A stretch of 7,287 nt of DNA from an uncultured Oscillospiraceae bacterium (GTDB taxonomy: Bacteria > Bacillota > Clostridia > Oscillospirales > Oscillospiraceae): NCBI GenBank assembly GCA_904398675.1, contig CAJFPI010000030.1, forward strand, positions 1-7,287. The letters run 5' to 3'. Shown here one piece after another: positions 1-4,866 of the stretch. A program made the translations under genes and the position numbers. The notes under the pieces were generated by a model. It saw nothing but the letters and a program-made list of their open reading frames with translations. It had not been told where the DNA came from and did not search any database. How positions within the stretch are numbered: position 1 is the stretch's first letter; every line of letters starts with the position of its first letter.

Positions 1-14
1 CCTTTTGCCATTCT

Positions 15-713
15 TTATAAGGTGCGGAGACTGTCCTCCAGGGCGGTTTTCAGGGTGGTCTGCTCGTCCTTCATCTTGATGACCCGGGCGGGGCAGCCCG
101 CCACCACCGCGTTTTCCGGCACATCCTGGATGACCACCGCCCCGGCGGCCACCACCGCGCCCTTCCCAATGTGGACGCCCTCGATGACCACGGCGTTGGC
201 GCCGATGAGCACGTCGTCCTCCACGATCACCGGCTTGGCGCTGGCCGGCTCGATGACCCCGGCCAGGACCGCCCCCGCGCCCACATGGCAGTGCCTGCCC
301 ACCGTGGCCCGGCCGCCCAGAATGGCCCCCATGTCGATCATGGTGCCCTCTCCGATGACGGCGCCGATGTTGATGACAGCACCCATCATGATCACCGCCG
401 CGTCGCCGATGGAGACCTGCTCCCGGATGATGGCACCCGGCTCAATGCGGGCGTTGACGCCCTTGAGATCCAGCAGGGGGACGGCGCTGTTGCGCCGGTC
501 ATTTTCCACCACCAGGTCCGCGATGTTCTCCGCGTTTGCGGTGAGGATGGGGGCGAGCTCCTTCCAATCGCCGAACACGATCTTGCTGCGCCCCTCCCCA
601 AAGACCGTGGCGCCGCCGTAGTCGATGGGGGTGCGCTCGTTGACGTAGAGCTTGACGGGGGTCTTCTTCTCCGCAGAGGCGATATAGGCGATGATCTCCT
701 GGGCTGTCATCAT
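15..713 (-). CDS. dapH: DapH, 2,3,4,5-tetrahydropyridine-2,6-dicarboxylate N-acetyltransferase
   Basis: A 232-residue cytosolic enzyme that transfers acetyl from acetyl-CoA to tetrahydrodipicolinate, giving N-acetyl-2-amino-6-oxopimelate; this is the acetylase branch of DAP/lysine synthesis. The N-terminal DapH domain (about 1-85) ends in the family signature VENDRRNSAVP (69-79). From about residue 87 to 207 a left-handed beta-helix of hexapeptide repeats follows (IEPGAIIR, VIGEGTMIDMGA, LGGRATVG, GAGAVLAGVIEP, DDVLIGANAVV). Length matches B. subtilis DapH (about 236 residues), and the acetyl-type DapH rather than succinyl-type DapD is clear from these motifs. Two Met codons stand in tandem; the first is chosen because GGAGG lies 9 bases upstream of it. 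Its ATG overlaps the dapB TGA in ATGA, so translation is probably coupled. It is the last gene of the operon visible here; the stop TAA is at 15-17. Confidence 0.96.
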   Translation of the reverse strand: MMTAQEIIAYIASAEKKTPVKLYVNERTPIDYGGATVFGEGRSKIVFGDWKELAPILTANAENIADLVVENDRRNSAVPLLDLKGVNARIEPGAIIREQVSIGDAAVIMMGAVINIGAVIGEGTMIDMGAILGGRATVGRHCHVGAGAVLAGVIEPASAKPVIVEDDVLIGANAVVIEGVHIGKGAVVAAGAVVIQDVPENAVVAGCPARVIKMKDEQTTLKTALEDSLRTL

Positions 714-1438
714 GAGCGGTTTCCTCCAAATAAAATATCCTGCAGTTGGTAAAAGCCCTTGGGCATGCGGTAGAGTTTCCGGGCCACCATCAGCGCGCCG
801 TTAACAAAGATCTGGCGGGAGGTGGCGCGGTGGGTGATCTCCAGCTCCTCGTCCACGCCGAAAAAGCGCACCGTGTGCTCCCCGGCCACCGTGCCGCCCC
901 GGAGGGCGTGGACGCCGATCTCCTTCTTGTCCCGCTTGCCGCAGATGCCCTCCCGGCCGTAGACCGGACGCATCTCATGGCGGGGGTCAATAGCGTCCAG
1001 CAGCAGCTTTGCCGTGCCGCTGGGGGCGTCCACCTTCTGGTTGTGGTGGGTCTCCACGATCTCGATGTCGAAATCCGGCTTTAAAATATCGCTGACCTGC
1101 TCCAGCACCCGGCGGAACACCGCAATGCCCACGGAGTAGTTGGCGCTGTGGATCACCGGCGCAGCCTCCCCCAGCTGCCGCAGCACCGCAAGCTCCGCCT
1201 CGCTGCAGCCGGTGGTGCCGCTGAGGAGGGGGGTGCCGGTGCGGCGGACATAGGAGGCCACCTGGGGCAGGGAGGCGGGGCTGGAAAAGTCCATGACGAT
1301 GTCTGCCACGGCGCCCATGGTCTCCAGATCCGTCACGTTGTGGATGTCAATGATGGCGGCGATCTCATCGCCGGCGGCCCGGGCGGTCTGCTCGATGAGC
1401 TGGCCCATGCGGCCGTGTCCTACCAGTAAAATTCTCAT
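710..1438 (-). CDS. dapB: DapB, 4-hydroxy-tetrahydrodipicolinate reductase
   Basis: A 242-residue NAD(P)H-dependent reductase that converts the DapA product to tetrahydrodipicolinate, the substrate of DapH. The Rossmann nucleotide loop is at residues 7-12 (GHGRMG), followed by SGTTG (73-77), ANYSVG (99-104) and the substrate/catalytic signature ETHHNQKVDAPSGTA (129-143, with H131, H132 and K135). The nucleotide loop is one residue shorter than the GxxGRMG of E. coli DapB and resembles the Staphylococcus aureus form (GYGxM). The start at 1438 is chosen because the protein begins MRILLVGHG directly at the Rossmann strand and its ATG overlaps the dapA stop in ATGA. An open frame continues upstream to 1765, but that part is only a shadow of dapA. 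A GGAGGAGG stretch lies 13 bases upstream, rather far, which favours translational coupling with dapA. Confidence 0.96.
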   Translation of the reverse strand: MRILLVGHGRMGQLIEQTARAAGDEIAAIIDIHNVTDLETMGAVADIVMDFSSPASLPQVASYVRRTGTPLLSGTTGCSEAELAVLRQLGEAAPVIHSANYSVGIAVFRRVLEQVSDILKPDFDIEIVETHHNQKVDAPSGTAKLLLDAIDPRHEMRPVYGREGICGKRDKKEIGVHALRGGTVAGEHTVRFFGVDEELEITHRATSRQIFVNGALMVARKLYRMPKGFYQLQDILFGGNRS

Positions 1439-2328
1439 TGCAGCAGTCCGGCCTCCTCCAAAAGCGACCGCAGCGCCGCGGCATGGGGCTCGCTCATCTC
1501 GCACAGGGGCATGCGGAAGGTGCCGGCGTTCATGCCCATCATGTTCATGGCCGTCTTCACGGGGATGGGGTTCACCTCCATGAAGAGCCCGTTCATCAGG
1601 GCCAGGTAGCGCACGGCGATGTCGATGGCGGCCTGCCGCTCGCCGCTCAAGTAGTGCATCACCATGTCGTGGCAGGTCTGGGGCATGATGTTGGCCCAGA
1701 CGGAGATCACGCCGCTGCCGCCGATGGAGAGGAGGGGCAGGGTGATGTCGTCGTTGCCGCTCCACAGGGCGAAGTCGTCGCTGATGCAGTGGGCGATCTT
1801 CATGGCGTAGGACATGTCGCCGCTGGCCTCCTTGATGCCGGCCACGTTGGGGTGGCGGCTGAGCCGCTCCACAACATCCACCGAGATGGAGCAGCCCGTG
1901 CGGCCGGGGACGTTGTAGAGGATGGCGGGGATGTCGATCTGGTCCACCACGGTGGCAAAGTGGCGGTACATGCCCTCGTTGTTGGCCTTGTTGTAATAGG
2001 GGGTGATCAGCAGCACCCCGTCGGCCCCCAGGGCCTGGGCCCGCTGGCTCTTCTCCAGCATGGTGAGGGTGCTGTTGGAGCCAGTGCCGGCGATGACCGG
2101 GACACGGCCCGCCGCCGTCTCCACCACGCAGCGGAGGGTGTCGTCGTCCTCCTCGTGGGTCATGGTGGAACTCTCACCGGTGGTACCCAGGGTCAAAATA
2201 CCGTCGGTGTGGTTGGCGATGTGCCACTCCACCCACTGGCGCAGCTGATCGAAATTGACGCTGCCGTCCTCGCGGAAGGGGGTTACCAGGGCCACGATGG
2301 AGCCCTTCAGTCCTTGCAGTTTGTTCAT
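1435..2328 (-). CDS. dapA: DapA, 4-hydroxy-tetrahydrodipicolinate synthase
   Basis: A 297-residue class I (Schiff-base) aldolase that condenses pyruvate with aspartate semialdehyde, the committed step to DAP and lysine. It is a single TIM-barrel domain. Residues aligned to E. coli DapA: T49/T50 in GTTGES (48-53), Y111/Y112, Y138 and R143 in YNVPGRT (138-144), and the Schiff-base lysine K166 in GIKEAS (164-169). These distinguish it from N-acetylneuraminate lyase and other family members, and the operon partners dapB and dapH agree. Position 61 is Asp and position 89 is Thr where E. coli has the lysine-binding His56 and Glu84, so feedback inhibition by lysine may be weak. The start is preceded by GAGGAGG (2339-2345), 10 bases before the ATG. 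It is the first gene of the operon, downstream of a lysine riboswitch. Confidence 0.97.
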   Translation of the reverse strand: MNKLQGLKGSIVALVTPFREDGSVNFDQLRQWVEWHIANHTDGILTLGTTGESSTMTHEEDDDTLRCVVETAAGRVPVIAGTGSNSTLTMLEKSQRAQALGADGVLLITPYYNKANNEGMYRHFATVVDQIDIPAILYNVPGRTGCSISVDVVERLSRHPNVAGIKEASGDMSYAMKIAHCISDDFALWSGNDDITLPLLSIGGSGVISVWANIMPQTCHDMVMHYLSGERQAAIDIAVRYLALMNGLFMEVNPIPVKTAMNMMGMNAGTFRMPLCEMSEPHAAALRSLLEEAGLLQ

Positions 2329-2356
2329 AGCTTGTTTTCCTCCTCAAAGTTTTCTG

Positions 2357-2391
2357 AAAAACAAGAAAGCCGGTAGGCTCTCTACCGACTT
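2357..2391 (-). terminator. Riboswitch expression-platform terminator (attenuator) of dapA
   Basis: On the minus strand AAGTCGGTAG pairs with CTACCGGCTT across a 5-base loop (AGAGC), a 10-base-pair stem with one G-U. It is followed by a U-rich tract, TCTTGTTTTT. The 5' arm and loop (GGTAGAGAGC) can instead pair with GCTATCTACT, which contains the 3' strand of P1 (around 2433-2442), with one A-G mismatch and one G-U. Lysine binding should stabilise P1, free the terminator arm and stop transcription before dapA. Confidence 0.87.
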
Positions 2392-2435
2392 GACACAAAC
2401 ACGCACAGGGACGAACCGATTGTGTGGCAGTTAGT

Positions 2436-2597
2436 AGATAGCGCAACTGCGGAGGATGCCTCCGCAGACAGTGACGGAGATATCCTCTCCGCCCCCACCA
2501 CGCACCCGCGCCCGGGTCCGCAGTTCGGCGAGATTGCAGCCGCTGTGTTCCCAGCCTGCCGGCTCCCACAGCATCGTCGTTCCCGCGCCTCTATCTT
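2436..2597 (-). ncRNA. Lysine riboswitch (L box) aptamer ahead of dapA
   Basis: On the minus strand the leader begins with AAGATAGAGGCGCG (2597-2584), matching the L-box start AAGATAGAGGTGCG with one T-to-C change. It ends with GCGCTATCT (2444-2436). P1 is the perfect pairing of AGATAG (2596-2591) with CTATCT (2441-2436). In between lie the conserved GCCGAA core (2529-2524) and, just before P1 closes, a strong 9-base-pair hairpin (2447-2467) in the place of P5. The aptamer is about 160 bases, close to the usual size. Position directly upstream of dapA and a following intrinsic terminator agree with the family. The individual P2-P4 helices were not folded rigorously. Confidence 0.9.
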
Positions 2598-2607
2598 GTT
2601 TTTCTAT

Positions 2608-2636
2608 ACAGTAACACACCCGCCGCCGGATTGCAA
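2608..2636 (-). promoter_or_regulatory. Candidate promoter of the dapA leader
   Basis: On the minus strand TTGCAA (2636-2631, four of six to consensus) is followed after 17 bases by TACTGT (2613-2608, three of six). This would start the transcript a few bases before the aptamer. An overlapping TATAGA (2608-2603) is a better -10 match but has no -35 at proper spacing. A perfect TTGACA on the minus strand (2674-2669) has no good -10 at 16-18 bases. The position is sensible, the match is weak. Confidence 0.35.
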
Positions 2637-2667
2637 GAGAAATTTTGACAGTTTCCTGCCGGGCGAG

Positions 2668-2696
2668 TTGTCAACGCTGAAAAATATCGCTATAAT
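2668..2696 (+). promoter_or_regulatory. Strong sigma-A-type promoter for the catA/amidohydrolase operon
   Basis: TTGTCA (2668-2673, five of six to consensus) and a perfect TATAAT (2691-2696) are separated by exactly 17 bases, with an A/T-rich stretch in the spacer. Initiation is expected near 2703, giving a leader of about 34 bases before the ATG at 2737. It is the best promoter match in the window and faces away from the dap operon. Confidence 0.86.
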
Positions 2697-2736
2697 AGGG
2701 GCGAATCACTTTCCGCACGGGTTTGGGAGATAAGAG

Positions 2737-3384
2737 ATGCACTTTCATTTGATCGATCGGGAAACGTGGGACAGGGAGGAGTATTTTGCCCACTATTTTT
2801 CCGCTGTGCCCTGTGCCTACAGCATGACGGTCAGGCTGGATATCACAGCAGTCAAGGCAAGCGGGAGAAAGCTCTACCCCGTCATGCTGCACTGTTTGAC
2901 GACGCTTGTGAACCGGCACAGCGAGTTCCGCACGGCGCTGGATGGGGCGGGGCGGCTGGGCGTCTATGATGCGATGCTGCCCTGCTACACGATCTTCCAT
3001 CCGGATACGGAGACCTTCTCCAACCTGTGGACAGAATACAGCCCGGACCTGGATGCATTCTGCAGGGCCTATGAGGAGGACCTCTCGGCATACGGCGGGA
3101 TCCACCGGTTCTGCGCAAAACCGGATCCGCCGGAAAACTGCTTTACCGTGTCAATGATGCCATGGGCGGCCTTTGAGGGGTTCCACCTCCATCTGCCCAA
3201 GGGCAACGCCTATCTTCTGCCCATTTTCACCATGGGGAAGTATGTGGAGGAAAACGGCCGGTGGCTGCTGCCCCTGGCCATCCAGGTCCACCATGCCGTG
3301 TGCGACGGATTCCACGCCTGCCGGTTTGCCAATGAGCTGCAGGACATGGTCGGCGGCACCAATAGTCTGGGACAACATTTTTAG
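2737..3384 (+). CDS. catA: Type A chloramphenicol O-acetyltransferase (CatA family)
   Basis: A 215-residue cytosolic enzyme of the trimeric CAT family, which acetylates the 3-hydroxyl of chloramphenicol from acetyl-CoA. The active-site signature is QVHHAVCDGFH (183-193): H186 is the catalytic base (His195 in CAT III numbering) and D190 the structural Asp199. S139 in VSMMPW corresponds to Ser148, and R13 in WDREEYF to Arg18. Other family stretches are CYTIFHPDTETFSNLWTEY (83-101) and PIFTMGKY (162-169). Length is typical (about 207-219) and the gene is intact. GGGAGA lies 6 bases before the ATG, behind a strong promoter. GC content is about 59% over 2761-3180 by hand count, a few points below the flanking genes, which hints at separate acquisition. 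The family and catalytic competence are clear; whether its natural substrate is chloramphenicol, and whether it confers resistance, is inference. Confidence 0.93.
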   Translation: MHFHLIDRETWDREEYFAHYFSAVPCAYSMTVRLDITAVKASGRKLYPVMLHCLTTLVNRHSEFRTALDGAGRLGVYDAMLPCYTIFHPDTETFSNLWTEYSPDLDAFCRAYEEDLSAYGGIHRFCAKPDPPENCFTVSMMPWAAFEGFHLHLPKGNAYLLPIFTMGKYVEENGRWLLPLAIQVHHAVCDGFHACRFANELQDMVGGTNSLGQHF

Positions 3385-3394
3385 GGAGAGAGCT

Positions 3395-4501
3395 ATGGAG
3401 GAACGGATCATAAAATATCGCCGGGATCTGCACCAGATCCCGGAGCTGGACAGGACGCTGCCGGAGACGCTCAGCTATGTTCGCCAGGTGCTGGAGCCGC
3501 TGGGATGCACGCTGTTTTCCCCGGCAGAGGGGGCGCTGTGCGCCTGGTTTGACGCGGGGAAAAAGGGAACGGTGGCCTTCCGGGCGGACATGGACGCCCT
3601 GCCGGTGGCCGAGCACAGCGGCGCGCCCTACTGCTCCCGCCACCCGGGGGTGATGCACGCCTGCGGCCACGACGGGCACATGGCCATGCTGCTGGAGCTG
3701 GCCCACACGGCGGCCCGGCGGCGGGAGGAGCTGCCCCGCAATGTGCTGCTGATCTTCCAGCCGGCGGAGGAGACCGACGGCGGGGCAAAGGACATCTGCG
3801 ACAGCGGCGTGCTGCAGCAGTATCATGTGGAGAGGATCTTCGGCCTTCATCTCTGGCCCGGCCTCCCCTCCGGCACCATCTGGAGCGCGCCGGGGCCGGT
3901 GATGGCGAAAAACAGTGAGCTTGACCTCGTGATTGAGGGGCGCAGCGCCCACATCACCAAGCGGCACCTGGGCGTGGACGCCCTCTGGATCGGCGCGGAG
4001 GCCCTGCGCCGGATCTATGCCATGGAGGCGGGGGAATTTCCCCAGAATGAGATGCGGGTGCTGCGCTTTGGCAGGATGGTCAGCGGTACGGTGCGAAATG
4101 CCGTCAGCAGCCGCACCGAGCTGGAGGGCACGGTGCGGGTTTTCTCCATGGAGACCTTCGAGCGCCTGGCCCGGCGGGTGCGGGAGATTGCGACGGACCT
4201 GGAGCGGGAGTACGGCTGCCGGATCACCGTTCGTTTCAGCGAGGGATATCCCCCGGTGACCAACGACCCCGCCCTGCTGCGCGGAGTGGAGGAGCACCTG
4301 GGACGCGGATATGTAAGCCGCCTGGAGCGGCCGGAGCTGGCGGTGGATGACTTCTCCTTCTATCAGCTCCATGTGCCCGGCGTCTATGCCTTTCTGGGCC
4401 TGGGGAACACGCCGGCGCTCCACGCCAACAATTTTGACTTTGACGAGCGGGTTTTGTCTGCCGGAGTGCGCTACTACGAAAATCTGCTCCTCCTGCCCTG
4501 A
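3395..4501 (+). CDS. M20-family metallo-amidohydrolase, candidate N-acetyl-diaminopimelate deacetylase
   Basis: A 368-residue hydrolase of the M20 (M20D-like) family, which removes acyl groups from amino compounds with a two-metal centre. It opens with RRDLHQIPEL (9-18). Predicted metal ligands are C90 and H92 in MHACGHDGH (87-95), E125/E126 in QPAEE (122-126), H152 and H343 in LHANNFDFDE (342-351). A dimerisation domain (about 175-290) carries GRSAH (182-186) where B. subtilis YkuR has GKGGH. Length fits the family (about 370-400). The ATG at 3395 has a GGGAG overlapping the catA stop, so the two genes are 10 bases apart and surely cotranscribed; longer upstream frame is shadow of catA. The divergent dapA-dapB-dapH operon lacks the required N-acetyl-DAP deacetylase, and YkuR is of this family, so that role is attractive. 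The GRSAHITKRHLGVDAL stretch differs from YkuR, so another N-acyl substrate is possible. Confidence 0.92.
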   Translation: MEERIIKYRRDLHQIPELDRTLPETLSYVRQVLEPLGCTLFSPAEGALCAWFDAGKKGTVAFRADMDALPVAEHSGAPYCSRHPGVMHACGHDGHMAMLLELAHTAARRREELPRNVLLIFQPAEETDGGAKDICDSGVLQQYHVERIFGLHLWPGLPSGTIWSAPGPVMAKNSELDLVIEGRSAHITKRHLGVDALWIGAEALRRIYAMEAGEFPQNEMRVLRFGRMVSGTVRNAVSSRTELEGTVRVFSMETFERLARRVREIATDLEREYGCRITVRFSEGYPPVTNDPALLRGVEEHLGRGYVSRLERPELAVDDFSFYQLHVPGVYAFLGLGNTPALHANNFDFDERVLSAGVRYYENLLLLP

Positions 4502-4511
4502 GAAACTGAAA

Positions 4512-4543
4512 GAGGCGGCTGTGGATTTCTCCAAAGCCGCCTC
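4512..4543 (+). terminator. Terminator-like hairpin after the amidohydrolase gene
   Basis: GAGGCGGCT (4512-4520) pairs with AGCCGCCTC (4535-4543). Inside it TGGA pairs with TCCA around a 4-base loop after one mismatch, giving a long stem that begins 10 bases after the amidohydrolase stop codon. The plus-strand side lacks a U run (CGCCCTT follows). On the minus strand the loop is GAAA (a GNRA tetraloop) and TTTCAGTTTCT follows. It is well placed to end the catA/amidohydrolase transcript or protect its 3' end, but it is not a textbook terminator for the plus strand. Confidence 0.5.
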
Positions 4544-4687
4544 CGCCCTTCCGGCCCTGGGGAGCCGGGACAGCCGCATTCGTCTCCGGCGGGAAGTGGG
4601 AAATTCCGGAATGATTTGTGGAAATGAGGGGCAGACTGCAGATGGCAGCCGCCTGGGATCCCCGCGTCAGCACACGCAGCCGCCCTT

Positions 4688-4739
4688 CTCCCACAGGAGC
4701 ACTTTTCTCCTGCGGGAGCTCGGGAAAAAGCTGCAGGAG
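4688..4739 (+). repeat. Overlapping, mutually exclusive inverted repeats in the ade upstream region
   Basis: Hairpin A: CTCCC-A-CAGGAG (4688-4699) pairs with CTCCTG-C-GGGAG (4707-4718) around a 7-base loop. Hairpin B: the same CTCCTGC (4707-4713) pairs with GCAGGAG (4733-4739), with an inner AGCT/AGCT pairing. Both cannot form at once. No U run follows either, so a terminator/antiterminator role is not evident. They are transcribed only if the operon upstream reads through or if there is a promoter before 4688. Confidence 0.5.
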
Positions 4740-4766
4740 GGCTCGTTTCCGGCCAATGGCCCCGGA

Positions 4767-4807
4767 GCACAAAATTCCCCTTTACTTTTTGTGCATAACA
4801 TGATAAT
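4767..4807 (+). promoter_or_regulatory. Candidate ade promoter with overlapping inverted repeat
   Basis: GATAAT (4802-4807, five of six to TATAAT) sits in an AT-rich stretch. The best -35, TTTACT (4781-4786), is four of six with a short 15-base spacer. A perfect 8-base inverted repeat GCACAAAA (4767-4774) / TTTTGTGC (4787-4794) spans the -35 and could be an operator. Initiation near 4814 would leave a leader of about 50 bases. The promoter match is weak; the inverted repeat is plain. Confidence 0.35.
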
Positions 4808-4866
4808 CTATCAAGAAATACTAGGGAGAATTTGGGGGATTTTGTGAAAGAAAGGGAGGCGTCGCT

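Larger units (their letters stand above)
4502..4866. other. 365-base intergenic region rich in inverted repeats
   Basis: No open frame here has a recognisable protein, a good ribosome binding site or family motifs on either strand. The region holds a terminator-like hairpin (4512-4543), a perfect 10-base palindrome ATTCCGGAAT (4603-4612), two mutually exclusive hairpins (4688-4739), an inverted repeat GCACAAAA/TTTTGTGC (4767-4794) and an AT-rich promoter-like segment (4770-4850) before the ade ribosome binding site AAGGGAGG (4852-4859). The left two thirds is as GC-rich as the genes; the last 100 bases are markedly AT-rich. I recognise no known riboswitch or T box in it. Confidence 0.6.

Noticed and set aside
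1..14. Possible start of a next operon gene on the minus strand (ATGGCAAAAGG, ATG at 11-9) just after the dapH stop
   Set aside because: Only three codons are visible and no Shine-Dalgarno sits at a proper distance; cannot be supported.
1439..1765. N-terminal extension of dapB upstream of 1438
   Set aside because: The extension is a frame-shifted reading of dapA; the Rossmann strand starts exactly at the 1438 Met and ATGA coupling explains the start.
1438..2376. A 312-codon plus-strand open frame opposite dapA
   Set aside because: His/Val/Gly-rich shadow frame opposite a confidently identified gene.
2645..2650. TTGACA on the plus strand as the catA operon -35
   Set aside because: It lies 40 bases from TATAAT; TTGTCA at 2668-2673 has the correct 17-base spacing.
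3227..4579. A 450-codon minus-strand open frame opposite the amidohydrolase
   Set aside because: Shadow of the M20 gene in GC-rich DNA; composition is biased and no domain is recognisable.
4502..4866. T box or purine riboswitch ahead of ade
   Set aside because: No T-box sequence (GGGTGGNACCGCG-like) and no recognisable purine-aptamer core could be found by reading; only unassigned hairpins.
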